NCBI GenBank assembly: GCA_951813545.1
Contig: OX638352.1
Span: 930,001-994,000, forward strand
Origin: an uncultured Poribacteria bacterium
GTDB taxonomy: Bacteria; Poribacteria; WGA-4E; WGA-3G
Length of the DNA: 64,000 nucleotides
Reading direction: 5' to 3'
The notes under the pieces were generated by a model. That model was not told where the DNA came from and did no database searches. It was given only the letters and a program-made list of their open reading frames with translations. A program made the position numbers and the translations under genes. Positions 42,901-52,032 of this stretch are shown here, one piece after another. The first letter of the stretch is position 1; each line of letters starts with the position of its first letter.

Positions 42901-43872
42901 TTATAGCCATTCGACAACGGACTTCGCAAAGTAGGTTAAAATCATATCAGCACCTGCGCGTTTGATACTGTTTAATACCTCCAGCGCGACCCGCTCTTCG
43001 TCAATCCAACCGTTTTGTGAAGCTGCTTTAATCATAGCATATTCACCGCTGACGTTGTAAGCAGCAACAGGCACTTGAAATTCTGTTTTGACCCGATAAA
43101 TGACATCTAGGTAGGAGAGGGCAGGTTTCACCATGAGAACGTCGGCACCCTCTTGAATGTCCAGCGCGACCTCGCGCAACGCCTCTTCTGCATTTGCTGG
43201 ATCCATCTGATAGGAACGTCGGTCACCAAACTGCGGTGTAGATTCCGCTGCTTCACGAAAAGGACCGTAAAATGCAGAAGCGTATTTGGCAGAATATGCC
43301 ATAATCGGTATGTTTTCATACCCGTTTTCGTCCAATGCCTCACGAATTGCCCCGACGCGTCCATCCATCATATCCGAAGGTGCGATGACATCGGCACCGG
43401 CGCGGGCATGCGATAGGCTCTCTTTAACGAGCAATTCCAGTGTCGGATCGTTTTGGACCTCGCCATCTTCAATGACACCGCAATGCCCGTGGTCGGTGTA
43501 TTCACAGAGACAAACATCTGTCATAACAAGCAGATCCGGCACCGCTTCCTTAATAGCTCGGACAGCCTGCTGGATGATACCATCGCCAGCGTACGCCTCA
43601 GAACCGAGCGCATCTTTCGTCTCTGGAATTCCGAACAAAATTGTTCCAGGGATTCCGAGTGAAGCGAGTTCTTTCGCGGCGGTGACGAGGGTGTCAACCG
43701 AGTATTGGTAGCATCCGGGCATTGCCGAAATTTCGGTCGCGGTGTTATGTCCATGTACGACAAACATCGGGTAGATGAGGTCGTTAACAGAGAGCGTTGT
43801 CTCACGAATCAACCGCCGCAGGTTCTCATTCGCACGAAGCCGCCTCGGACGATAGACAGGGAAGGTGCTCAT
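42901..43872 (-). CDS. hemB: Delta-aminolevulinic acid dehydratase (porphobilinogen synthase)
   Basis: A 323-residue enzyme that condenses two 5-aminolevulinates into porphobilinogen. The zinc-type site is '[20 protein letters not shown]' with three cysteines. The active-site lysines are in '[20 protein letters not shown]' and '[20 protein letters not shown]'. '[16 protein letters not shown]' is also diagnostic. Its ATG overlaps the stop of the upstream secreted-protein gene (ATGA), so the two are translationally coupled. Confidence 0.95.
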   Translation of the reverse strand: MSTFPVYRPRRLRANENLRRLIRETTLSVNDLIYPMFVVHGHNTATEISAMPGCYQYSVDTLVTAAKELASLGIPGTILFGIPETKDALGSEAYAGDGIIQQAVRAIKEAVPDLLVMTDVCLCEYTDHGHCGVIEDGEVQNDPTLELLVKESLSHARAGADVIAPSDMMDGRVGAIREALDENGYENIPIMAYSAKYASAFYGPFREAAESTPQFGDRRSYQMDPANAEEALREVALDIQEGADVLMVKPALSYLDVIYRVKTEFQVPVAAYNVSGEYAMIKAASQNGWIDEERVALEVLNSIKRAGADMILTYFAKSVVEWL

Positions 43873-44795
43873 TCTTCCTCCGAAGGCGAACCTGTGATTT
43901 CGTACCGTATCAATTCAAGGGTTTGGTCTTCGGGACTTGCCAATCCAAGGGCTTCACTCTCCTCAGACTGATCGTGCATATGTTCAAATTTGACAATACC
44001 GATGTTAGGTGCTAACCAGACAGTTGTTACAGTTACATCTTGCTGCTCTTGTGGTCCCGGCTGCTGTGGAACTTCCACAGACAGAACTGTCTCGGTTGAC
44101 GCATCTGTTCGATACTCAATTACCAAACAGTCTTCAAAAGTGCCAGCTGCTGTTTCTACTGTTTCCATTCCAGTAACATTCCCTGTCTCTACAAGGGTGG
44201 TAAAGGTTTTAACAGTCTGCATCGAACCACCCGGTATCTCCATAGGCATTCCTTTAATATCAATTGTCAGGGTCAGTACAACATTTATCTCACTGGCTGG
44301 CCACTCTTCACCGAAAGTAGCAGGTGTTGGTAGGAAATAGAAGTAGTCTGGGGACTCCACTTCAATATCGTAATCTATATCAAATGTGATATTCAATTCC
44401 GCTGGAACTTGCTCTTGCATTGCTTGACGCATCAACCCCATAGCTTCTTCCATCTGTTTCATTGTGGCTGCCTTGAGAGCGTTCTCAATTTCACTACCAA
44501 CAAAAAACGCCACCCAGTCAGTGCTCACTTGATAGAAATAGGGCTGGACATAATGCTCAAATTCTGCCCAATCCTCCAATGGAGGGTCATAACTGAAGGC
44601 ACTATAGGTTTCACCATCAATATCCTCTGGCTCTATCGCGTAGCGCGTTAACTCGTCACCACTCTGGTCCTCGTAAACCCAATAACTGCCAACCGCATCT
44701 GGAAAGTAGTAGTTCGCCCATTCATTGCCCATCGACGTTACACTGAAACCGAAGACAAGTAACAGAACAGGAACAGCTCGAAATTTTTTCAACAT
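43869..44795 (-). CDS. Secreted protein of unknown function, coupled to hemB
   Basis: A 308-residue exported protein. ATG 44795 follows GAGGAG; the signal peptide is [20 protein letters not shown] with cleavage near SMG-N. The mature part starts '[20 protein letters not shown]', typical of beta-rich lipoprotein-like domains that follow lipid or sugar properties, with repeated beta-strand pairs ('[20 protein letters not shown]', '[12 protein letters not shown]', '[17 protein letters not shown]'). No family was recognised. It is the first gene of the tetrapyrrole cluster, with a promoter upstream, and overlaps hemB. Confidence 0.7.
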   Translation of the reverse strand: MLKKFRAVPVLLLVFGFSVTSMGNEWANYYFPDAVGSYWVYEDQSGDELTRYAIEPEDIDGETYSAFSYDPPLEDWAEFEHYVQPYFYQVSTDWVAFFVGSEIENALKAATMKQMEEAMGLMRQAMQEQVPAELNITFDIDYDIEVESPDYFYFLPTPATFGEEWPASEINVVLTLTIDIKGMPMEIPGGSMQTVKTFTTLVETGNVTGMETVETAAGTFEDCLVIEYRTDASTETVLSVEVPQQPGPQEQQDVTVTTVWLAPNIGIVKFEHMHDQSEESEALGLASPEDQTLELIRYEITGSPSEEE

Positions 44796-44841
44796 GAGAA
44801 ACTCCTCTTGTGTATTGTGTTTTTTCCCAATTCCCAATTAA

Positions 44842-44870
44842 AGTATACAGAATCTTGCCGCAAACGGCAA
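44842..44870 (-). promoter_or_regulatory. promoter of the secreted protein-hemB cluster with overlapping palindrome
   Basis: On the minus strand TTGCCG (44870-44865), 17-nt spacer, TATACT (44847-44842). A perfect inverted repeat CTTGCCG-CAAA-CGGCAAG (44854-44871) covers the -35 box and upstream half of the spacer, where a repressor would sit. Confidence 0.65.
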
Positions 44871-44908
44871 GGAAAATGTGACGCATGGCGTTTTAGCGAA
44901 TGCGTTGT

Positions 44909-45994
44909 TTAGCGTTTCTCATATTCAAAAGGGAAGGTAACAGGCGCACCGTTGCTTGACCATGAACGCGCCATCGCGACATCAATCTCTCGATCTTTAC
45001 GACCGTTGTAAGCACCGTACTCAGGTTCTGTGTCGTTGCGGACAGCATTGACAAGACTCATCAGTTCTGATGCAACGGTGATCTCGCCATCGCTGAGTGG
45101 ATAATTTTGCAACGGATTCTCCCATATCACTTCCGGTTCAGTATCAGCAACGAGAGCGGCTAAGGTTTCGTAGCCGTCAACGGTATTGGTTCTACGCGAG
45201 ATGTTAACTGCCCGCTGTTCATCGGCAGTTTCATTCAAGACAACTGCGTCGTTTCGGAAACACATTCCACGCTCTGCATAGAACTTCGATCCGTTAAAGC
45301 CTCGCAGGGGTGAACCGTAGGAGAGGCCACTGAAATTGAAAATCCCAACAGCACCGTTTGCAAACTCAATGACTGCATGTTGCCAATCCTCAGTGTCGCG
45401 CGTGGGCTGCCCTTGCCGCCAGACGTGCTCTTGGACACTATACCCTTTTCGGAAGCCGTAAACCTGCACGGGTTCGTTGTCAAAACCGACGTAGCTACGG
45501 ATAAGTCCGATACCGTGATAGCCGTGCCCTCGGAAGTCATTGTAGGCGACGTTGACTTTGCCGAAAACTCCGGCGAGAATCATCTCCCGTTTTATCCGCT
45601 CTGTCGGTACCCGATAATAGTTTTCGTTGACTTCCAATTTCGTACCGTTAGCCTGTGCGGAAGCGATCATCTTATCTGCCCACCCAAGATCGGTGTCAAT
45701 CGGCGTTTCAGTGCAATAACTAACACCACGTTCTGAACAGAGCAAGCCGGGAATATGGTTATTGCTCGGTGTAATCACGATCGCGCAGATATCAGGTTTG
45801 ACTTTATCCAACATCTGCTCAGTATTTGTGTAAGTGGGGACGTTGTATTTCTCACCCTGTTCAGTAACGCTCTCTTCGCGTGGATCACAAACGGCAACAA
45901 GTTCCAAGTCATCTGTCAATTTTGAAATAAGGGGAAGGTAGGTTCCGGCACCGCGTCTACCTGTACCAATATGCGCGATTTTGAGTTTACCCAT
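44909..45994 (-). CDS. Gfo/Idh/MocA family oxidoreductase with altered EKP motif
   Basis: A 361-residue protein. The Rossmann start is 'LKIAHIGTGRRGAGTYLPLI'. Where the family has E-K-P the sequence reads 'VSYCTETPIDTDLGWADKMI', so the catalytic Lys is Thr. The C-terminal domain is normal: 'NENYYRVPTERIKREMILAG', 'GIGLIRSYVGFDN', 'HAVIEFANGAVGIFNFSG'. It may use another base or be non-catalytic. GAGGAGAA precedes the ATG. Confidence 0.83.
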   Translation of the reverse strand: MGKLKIAHIGTGRRGAGTYLPLISKLTDDLELVAVCDPREESVTEQGEKYNVPTYTNTEQMLDKVKPDICAIVITPSNNHIPGLLCSERGVSYCTETPIDTDLGWADKMIASAQANGTKLEVNENYYRVPTERIKREMILAGVFGKVNVAYNDFRGHGYHGIGLIRSYVGFDNEPVQVYGFRKGYSVQEHVWRQGQPTRDTEDWQHAVIEFANGAVGIFNFSGLSYGSPLRGFNGSKFYAERGMCFRNDAVVLNETADEQRAVNISRRTNTVDGYETLAALVADTEPEVIWENPLQNYPLSDGEITVASELMSLVNAVRNDTEPEYGAYNGRKDREIDVAMARSWSSNGAPVTFPFEYEKR

Positions 45995-46036
45995 GGCTTT
46001 TCTCCTCTTAGTGGTGTTAGTCGGTGCTCGCCTTTA

Positions 46037-46525
46037 CTATTCCACCCAGAAGACATGGCTCCGCTCAAAGAGATCGTCGTCTAAGTAGATTTCAACGAAC
46101 CACTCGCCTGTAATGTCTGGCAGGTCGATGTAAAACCACGTAATTTTATCGCCAGTTGTTGATATGAGGGTCTGCTTTTCTGTCCAGAAAGGCGGGTCGT
46201 CCAAGTCGTCTTCTGGTGAGTACCATAAGACTTTAACAGTGTGTTGTTCTGTGATATTCGCCCATAAGATCCATAAAAACACCTGATCGTTGACACCAGC
46301 GGAGAAAGTGGTAGTGATACCATCGGGTCTATCCTCAAAGACACTGATTGCCAAGACAGAATCTACAATAGTCGGTTCATCGCGCCCTACGTCGGTAAAG
46401 CCGCTTCCACCGGAAGAGGTTTCACTACAACCACTCAAGGCAATCGTCAGCGACAATAGAATTACCCCTAATACGGAATATGGTGTTGGGAGGAACTTCC
46501 TAATGAAAGTGTAGTCTTGACGCAC
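46037..46525 (-). CDS. Small lipoprotein of unknown function
   Basis: A 162-residue lipoprotein. The start is GTG with AGGAG 7 nt upstream. The signal region 'YSVLGVILLSLTIALSGCSE' ends in the lipobox ALSGC. The mature part has a Gly/Ser linker and a single beta-sandwich-like domain rich in Trp and Asp ('VFLWILWANITEQHTVKVLW', 'WFYIDLPDITGEWFVEIYLD'). Transmembrane anchoring is by lipid only. No family recognised. Confidence 0.72.
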   Translation of the reverse strand: MRQDYTFIRKFLPTPYSVLGVILLSLTIALSGCSETSSGGSGFTDVGRDEPTIVDSVLAISVFEDRPDGITTTFSAGVNDQVFLWILWANITEQHTVKVLWYSPEDDLDDPPFWTEKQTLISTTGDKITWFYIDLPDITGEWFVEIYLDDDLFERSHVFWVE

Positions 46526-46674
46526 GTGTTTTCTCCTGTTTTCAGGGGCGAAGTCTTAGGTTAACAGATTCAATGTAATCCAAGTTTCTATTCTATCAGA
46601 CATCCGATTTTTTGTCAAAGAAAAATTAGGGAAAGGGACTCACGATTCAGAAATTGACGCTACCAAAGTCCGTG

Positions 46675-46703
46675 TTGACATACACTGTTTTTGATGATAG
46701 ACT
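46675..46703 (+). promoter_or_regulatory. sigma70-like promoter of the amidohydrolase operon
   Basis: TTGACA (46675-46680), 17-nt spacer, TAGACT (46698-46703). The transcript would start about 18 nt before the ATG at 46728. The -35 box is perfect and the -10 box matches four of six. Confidence 0.6.
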
Positions 46704-46727
46704 AAAGCAACAACAGAGGAGAAACTT

Positions 46728-48284
46728 ATGAGATTTGATACAATTATTGCAGGCGGAAATATTGTCGATGGAACGGGTAAACGGGAGCCATTTGTTGCAG
46801 ACATCGGCATTCAGGACGACCAGATTACTGCTATTGGTGACCTCGGGAAAGCGGAAACAGCCCGCAGGATTTCCGCAGAAGGACAGGTTGTTTGTCCCGG
46901 TTTTGTCGATGTACACGTACATTCTGAGATTGCGCTGCTCGGTGGACGCGACCAGTTCGCTGCCGTCAGTCAAGGTGTAACGACGCATTTAGCCGCGCCA
47001 GACGGTTTTGGATGGGCACCCTTACCGCCAGAGCAGGCGAAAGAATTGTGGCACTACACACAATTCGCTTATGGCGATGCCGAACTGCCCCTCAACTGGC
47101 AAACCCCTGAAGCGTATCTCGATATGTTCCACGGGCGAATCCCTGCGAACCTCTGTCCGCAAGTACCGCACTGCGCTGTTCGGCTCGGTGTGATGGGTTG
47201 GGATCCGCGTCCGGCAACCAGTGATGAACTTCTATCGATGTCGCGCATAACCCATAGGTGGTTAGCGGAAGGGGCTTGCTGTCTCTGCTTAGGGTTGGAT
47301 TATCAACCCTCCGCAAATGCCGATTTGAATGAACTTGTGTATCTATCAAGTATCGCTCAAGCCTACGGTGCAATCTACGCAGCACATATTCGGTATCGCA
47401 TTCTTGGGAGAAAAAAAGCGTGGGAGGAAACGATTGAAATTGCACAACGCGCCGGGATTCCTGTGCATATCTCGCATGAACGGGTAGACGATGAAGTTGC
47501 TGATATACTTGAACGTGTTGAGAATGAACAGATCGATTTGACCTTTGAATCCTACCTCTACCCTGCTGGTATGACACATCTCGCAATGATGCTCCCAATG
47601 GAGTATCAGACCGGTGCCCCTGATGACATGTTAGCACATCTGGAAAACCCAGAAGTCAGAGAAAAATCGATCACACACCTACGAAATGAATTACGCGACG
47701 GTAGCCAAATCGTGGGTTACAACCGTTCGGGTAGATTTATCGGGATGACGCTCGCTGAAGCCGCTGAAAGCGAAGGTAAGTCTTATGAAGAGTTTGCCTT
47801 CGATTTTATTCGTGAAGAAGCCGCGGTCGAAACCTTTGTGATGCCGTGGGCGACAACACCCGAAGAAAATGAACGCATCCTGAACCGTACGGCAAGCCAC
47901 CCTCGCATGATGATTGCGAGCGATGGCGTTTACAACATTCCACATCCACACCCTCGGAGCTACGGTTGTTTCGTGCAGTATCTCGGCAAGTTTGTGCGCG
48001 AACGCCAATTGATTTCGTTGAAAGAAGCCATCTATAAAATGAGCGGTTTTCCGGCAGAACGTTTTCAACTCGCTGACCGCGGAAGAATCCATCAAGGACT
48101 TGCCGCGGACATTGTCGTCTTTGACCCGGATACCGTTGCTGACAAATCCACCTGGTCCGATCCGGTGCAATCTCCTGTTGGTGTAAACTGGGTACTCGTC
48201 AACGGCGTTTCAGTTGTTGAAAATGGAAACGTGACGGGACAGCTGCCGGGCAGAGTCCTGCGTCGACAGCGATGGACACAATAA
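46728..48284 (+). CDS. D-aminoacylase / N-acyl-D-amino-acid deacylase-like amidohydrolase
   Basis: A 518-residue metal-dependent hydrolase. The N-terminal beta domain is 'TIIAGGNIVDGTGKREPFVA', the first metal motif 'PGFVDVHVHSEIALLGG' (HxH), 'TTHLAAPDGFGWAP' is the family's conserved turn, and 'IYAAHIRYR' and 'IPVHISHER' carry further His ligands. The catalytic Asp is in 'RMMIASDGVYNIPHPHPRSY'. It ends with the usual beta domain 'ADIVVFDPDTVADKST'. It likely deacylates N-acyl-D-amino acids. GAGGAGAAA precedes the ATG. It is in an operon with the flavin reductase, 15 nt apart. Confidence 0.88.
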   Translation: MRFDTIIAGGNIVDGTGKREPFVADIGIQDDQITAIGDLGKAETARRISAEGQVVCPGFVDVHVHSEIALLGGRDQFAAVSQGVTTHLAAPDGFGWAPLPPEQAKELWHYTQFAYGDAELPLNWQTPEAYLDMFHGRIPANLCPQVPHCAVRLGVMGWDPRPATSDELLSMSRITHRWLAEGACCLCLGLDYQPSANADLNELVYLSSIAQAYGAIYAAHIRYRILGRKKAWEETIEIAQRAGIPVHISHERVDDEVADILERVENEQIDLTFESYLYPAGMTHLAMMLPMEYQTGAPDDMLAHLENPEVREKSITHLRNELRDGSQIVGYNRSGRFIGMTLAEAAESEGKSYEEFAFDFIREEAAVETFVMPWATTPEENERILNRTASHPRMMIASDGVYNIPHPHPRSYGCFVQYLGKFVRERQLISLKEAIYKMSGFPAERFQLADRGRIHQGLAADIVVFDPDTVADKSTWSDPVQSPVGVNWVLVNGVSVVENGNVTGQLPGRVLRRQRWTQ

Positions 48285-48299
48285 CGTGGAGGGAAAACC

Positions 48300-49733
48300 G
48301 TGGATGTATATGATTTGACGATTATTGGTGGCGGAAGTGCTGGACTCGTGCTTGCCGTGGCAGGAGCGAAGTTAGGCAAAAAGACCGCACTTGTCGAGAA
48401 ACACCGCATTGGTGGTGATTGCCTCTGGACGGGATGCGTGCCTTCTAAAGCACTCCTTAAAGCGGCAAAGATCGCGAATTACATCAGAGATGCGGAGAAA
48501 TACGGCATTACAGCCACTGATGCCACGTCTGACTGGCAGCGTGTCATGGCATACGTACGTAGCACCCAACACGCCATAGAAGAGGAACACGACAATCCTG
48601 AGCGGTTTCGTGAGATGGGGGTTGATGTCATCTTCGGAAACGGACATTTTGAATCCAGCGATACCTTCGTTGTAGAAGATGCTGAGAACGGTCAAACGCG
48701 TACGCTGAAAAGCAAAAGGTTTGTGATTAGCACCGGTTCTCGTCCCCTTGCACCGCCTATACCCGGATTGGAATCTTGTGACTATTTGGACAGTGAAACG
48801 ATTTGGGAATTGGAAGAATTCCCGGAACGGCTGCTCGTCGTCGGCGCAGGTCCCATCGGTATTGAGCTAGGACAGGCATTTCATCGACTCGGTGCCGACG
48901 TGACGATAGTACAACGGAGTGGACGCATCTTGACGAAGGAAGACACCGATGTCTCTGAACAGATGCTGGGTTATCTTCGCGAGGAAGGACTCACGATCCG
49001 CCTCAATACGAACATCACGCAGGTTAGGCAACATCAAGAAGGCACACGCGTGACCTTCAGCGACAGTGAAAGCAAAACGACGGAACAAACCTTCGATAAG
49101 ATTCTAATCGCCGCGGGGCGCGCACCCAACGTTGAAGGGCTAGAACTTGACAAAATCGGGGTGCAGATAGGTAGGCGCGGGATCGAGGTAAATAATAAAC
49201 TCCAAACAAACATCAAAAACATCTATGCCGCAGGTGACGTGATTGGACACTACCTGTTCACACACGTTGCTGCTTTCCAAGCACAACTACTCATCCGAAA
49301 TATTTTCTTCCCGCTCTCCAAAACGATTAACTATTCCGTCGTGCCGTGGACAACCTTCTGTGATCCAGAGGTTGCACGTTGCGGTCTAACCGAAGTAGAG
49401 GCGCGCGAGAAATATGGGGATGTTGATGTGTTCACACTCGATCAGAACGACGTTGACAGAGCCGTCGCGGAGGGTGAGACGCACGGCTTCAGTAAAGTCA
49501 TCGCCAACCGATGGACTGGAAAGATATTGGGAGTACACCTCGTCGGGGCAAATGCGGGAGAGGTCATCCACGAATACGTTCTGGCGATGCAAGAGCGGAT
49601 TCCGCTGCGGAAGTTGAGCGGGATGATCCATGTGTACCCGACATTTTCAAGCAGCGTCTGGCGCGTGGCAGGCAAATGGTTCTCAGAAAGCACACTAATT
49701 CAAACACTGCGAAAATTGATTCCGTCAGGCTAA
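48300..49733 (+). CDS. FAD-dependent pyridine nucleotide-disulfide oxidoreductase (MerA/dihydrolipoamide-dehydrogenase type)
   Basis: A 477-residue flavoprotein. FAD motif 'YDLTIIGGGSAGLVLAVAGA', redox disulfide 'GGDCLWTGCVPSKALLKAAK', NAD motif 'LLVVGAGPIGIELGQAFHRL', second FAD motif 'NIYAAGDVIGHYLFTHVAAF'. The C-terminal dimer domain contains 'MIHVYPTFSSSVWRVAGKWF' in place of the canonical H-P-T-x2-E, so the catalytic His-Glu is modified, as in many MerA-like proteins outside mer operons. The substrate is unknown. Start is GTG with GGAGGG upstream. Confidence 0.88.
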   Translation: MDVYDLTIIGGGSAGLVLAVAGAKLGKKTALVEKHRIGGDCLWTGCVPSKALLKAAKIANYIRDAEKYGITATDATSDWQRVMAYVRSTQHAIEEEHDNPERFREMGVDVIFGNGHFESSDTFVVEDAENGQTRTLKSKRFVISTGSRPLAPPIPGLESCDYLDSETIWELEEFPERLLVVGAGPIGIELGQAFHRLGADVTIVQRSGRILTKEDTDVSEQMLGYLREEGLTIRLNTNITQVRQHQEGTRVTFSDSESKTTEQTFDKILIAAGRAPNVEGLELDKIGVQIGRRGIEVNNKLQTNIKNIYAAGDVIGHYLFTHVAAFQAQLLIRNIFFPLSKTINYSVVPWTTFCDPEVARCGLTEVEAREKYGDVDVFTLDQNDVDRAVAEGETHGFSKVIANRWTGKILGVHLVGANAGEVIHEYVLAMQERIPLRKLSGMIHVYPTFSSSVWRVAGKWFSESTLIQTLRKLIPSG

Positions 49734-49777
49734 TTCCGTAAACAGCGGTCTATGGATTTAAACGTGTCAACAAAGAA

Positions 49778-50791
49778 CTACTGCTTTTTCACTTCTCCCC
49801 ACGTTGTTGTCAACAACTTCGGCTGCGGTGAAACGGGCAATGCGTACGCTGGATCAAACCAATCCGCATAAAGATTTCGACTAATGGCAGTCAATTGTTT
49901 CGGCTTCTCTCTATCCAATATGCGTCTGAAGAGTTGTGTCTCATCAAAATTTCCGAGAACACCTTTAACTTTTTGTTGATAAAGCAAGGCATTCCCCTGC
50001 GGAGACCATACCGGATAATCAGCCCTAAAATCGCCTTTAACTACTATCTGTTCCAAACCCGTACCATCTCTATTAACAACATACACCGTTAGATCATCAA
50101 AGTCTTTCAAACGACACGCTTGGTTCCCAACGCACTCCATTCCAGCGAATGCAAGCTGTTTCCCATCCGGAGACCACTCGACGTTGAGTATTACAAATTG
50201 AAGTTCTGGAAGTAGCGGCTCTACCGTTCGTGTCTGTAAATTAATAATATGTGTTCTATGAAATTGGATGATATTATCAAAAGCGATCTCTGTCCCATCT
50301 GTAGACCAAGCAAGATTGACATAGAGATGATCGTCTACAAATGTTAACACCTCCACACCTTTCCCATCTTTTGTGGCGATGTTTACTGTCAGTTGGAGTC
50401 CGTTGTGTACGTAGGCAATCCGTTTGCCATCAGGAGACCAGATAGGGGCGACACGGTGGGACTTTTCCTCAAATACGCGCTGGACATTGCTCCCATCTGG
50501 TTCCATTAGATATAGGTCGTGCATGCCATCCCGGTTTGATACAAAAAGGATGTGTTCACCTGTCGGTGACCAAGTAGGTTGAATATCATCTGCCGGGTGT
50601 TCAGTCAGGTTGATTTCGTTTTGTCCGTTAGTATCCATAATGTAGACTTCGCGATTGCCATTTCGTAAGGAGGTAAATACAATTTTCGCTGTGTCCGGTG
50701 CTTTGCCAAAAACAGGACAAATGCTCACGCATAACAATACTATACTGAACAGAAGAAAAATAGTCGACAGGCTTTGTATAAGTTTCATCAT
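49778..50791 (-). CDS. Secreted TolB-like beta-propeller protein 1
   Basis: A 337-residue exported protein. The frame reaches 50854, but ATG 50791 starts a signal peptide (MMKLIQSLSTIFLLFSIVLL ... FGKA). Six WD40-like/PD40 blades repeat the W-S-P-D-G-x-x-I-A-F pattern: 'TWSPTGEHILFVSNRDG', 'IWSPDGKRIAYVHN', 'AWSTDGTEIAFDN', 'EWSPDGKQLAFAG', 'VWSPQGNALLY'. TolB-like propellers bind proteins in the periplasm or outside. It ends QPKLLTTTWGEVKKQ, the shared C-terminal tail. The neighbour downstream-upstream is a paralogue. Confidence 0.87.
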   Translation of the reverse strand: MMKLIQSLSTIFLLFSIVLLCVSICPVFGKAPDTAKIVFTSLRNGNREVYIMDTNGQNEINLTEHPADDIQPTWSPTGEHILFVSNRDGMHDLYLMEPDGSNVQRVFEEKSHRVAPIWSPDGKRIAYVHNGLQLTVNIATKDGKGVEVLTFVDDHLYVNLAWSTDGTEIAFDNIIQFHRTHIINLQTRTVEPLLPELQFVILNVEWSPDGKQLAFAGMECVGNQACRLKDFDDLTVYVVNRDGTGLEQIVVKGDFRADYPVWSPQGNALLYQQKVKGVLGNFDETQLFRRILDREKPKQLTAISRNLYADWFDPAYALPVSPQPKLLTTTWGEVKKQ

Positions 50792-50814
50792 AAATTTCTC
50801 TTGCAATGGGTCAA

Positions 50815-51816
50815 CTACTTGGAAGTATCTTCGGTTTGCTTGAGTTTGCCCCAAAGAGTCGCTTGCTTCTCAACACTCAATGCTACTGGCAGCGACGCTG
50901 TTGGAACCCAATTCAGATACCGTGCACCCATTCCTTTCGTCGCTTCAATCGGTTTTCCGCCACCACCGACTGTACCCACAATATGGACGACCGCGTTCGC
51001 AAAAAGCTGCGCTATGGGACCGTTTCCCTGTATCGGAATATAGGCGATCCATTTGCCACTCGGCGACCAAGCGAGTTCCCAGATAAATGTTCCTTCTTCT
51101 GACTTCGTGAGCTGCCGCATGTTTTGTCCATCTACGTTAATACTGAAAACCTCTATGCTGCCTTCAGCACCACCTGCGATAAAAGCGATCTGTTTACTAT
51201 TCGGCGCCCAGGCGCAGCTAAAGGCGACCCCACCGGCTATTCCGAGATGGCGGACGTTTCGCCCTTCAGCATCCATCACAAAAAGCGTGGAATGAGAAAC
51301 AAAGGCAATCGATCGGCCATCTGGAGACCACGCAGGTTTGTTGCAGCCGCCTTTTTTCGTGAGTCGCTTCACATTTTTTCCATTGACATCCATTTTATAG
51401 ATGTCCTTGTCCCCAGCACGCTCGGAGACAAAGGCAATCCATTTCCCATCTGGAGACCACGCAGGCTTCTGATTGTCCCCACCATCAAAAGTCAACTCAC
51501 GGTGTATATTCCTTCTCACATTTGTGCTTATCTCCATCACATGAATCTCACAGTTCGCGTTCCGGCATGCTTCATAAGCAATCGAACGTCTATCAGGAGA
51601 CCAAGTGAAGGCAGACGGATGTCCGGGTTCTGTCCGCAGTTTTTGGAGTACCTCCCCTTGGGTATTCATGAGGATGATAGGACGGTCCTCGTCGGTTGTG
51701 GAAACAAAGGAGAGAACATCACGCTCATCTGTCCAACCACGGTTAACAAACGTGAAAGACCCTATCAATAACACCATCCCTAATATCACACAAATGAGTA
51801 AGCGTTTCATATTCAT
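50815..51816 (-). CDS. Secreted TolB-like beta-propeller protein 2
   Basis: A 333-residue exported paralogue. AAGGA lies before two possible starts (51816, 51810); the signal peptide is MKRLLICVILGMVLLIGSFT. Propeller blades: 'TWSPDRRSIAYEA', 'AWSPDGKWIAFVSERAGD', 'AWSPDGRSIAFVSH', 'AWAPNSKQIAFIAGG', 'AWSPSGKWIAYIPI'. Cys pairs in blades 1-3 may form disulfides. The C-terminus is VEKQATLWGKLKQTEDTSK, again the W-G-x-L-K tail. It is 23 nt upstream of propeller 1 and probably co-transcribed. Confidence 0.87.
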   Translation of the reverse strand: MNMKRLLICVILGMVLLIGSFTFVNRGWTDERDVLSFVSTTDEDRPIILMNTQGEVLQKLRTEPGHPSAFTWSPDRRSIAYEACRNANCEIHVMEISTNVRRNIHRELTFDGGDNQKPAWSPDGKWIAFVSERAGDKDIYKMDVNGKNVKRLTKKGGCNKPAWSPDGRSIAFVSHSTLFVMDAEGRNVRHLGIAGGVAFSCAWAPNSKQIAFIAGGAEGSIEVFSINVDGQNMRQLTKSEEGTFIWELAWSPSGKWIAYIPIQGNGPIAQLFANAVVHIVGTVGGGGKPIEATKGMGARYLNWVPTASLPVALSVEKQATLWGKLKQTEDTSK

Positions 51817-51894
51817 ATTTCCTTTTTGATGTTGCATTATATAGGGGGTAAAGGATAGACGCAAGGGTAATTTCGATGGAAAACTGACAGGACC

Positions 51895-52017
51895 GTTTTA
51901 TAGTAAATCCCGTAATTATCTATACGCTAACGAAAGGGCGAGGATACAATCCTCGCCAGCAGCGGTGGTACTCTTGTTCACTGATGAACTGTAAACATAT
52001 TTTCGGATTTTACTATA
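51895..52017. repeat. ~120-bp element: inverted TTTATAGTAAATCC ends around a GGCGAGGAT hairpin
   Basis: TTTATAGTAAATCC at about 51895-51908 is inverted at 52003-52017 (GGATTTTACTATAAA, one extra base). Inside is the perfect hairpin GGCGAGGAT-ACA-ATCCTCGCC (51937-51957), followed by 'agcagcggtggta', the flank also seen at 28763. It lies in a 600-bp region without a convincing gene. Confidence 0.65.
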
Positions 52018-52032
52018 AAGAGAAAGAAAAGG

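Noticed and set aside
42795..42929. N-terminal extension of HemL up to 42929
   Set aside because: It would be translated from a palindromic repeat; the TTG at 42794 has an ideal ribosome site and the family N-terminus.
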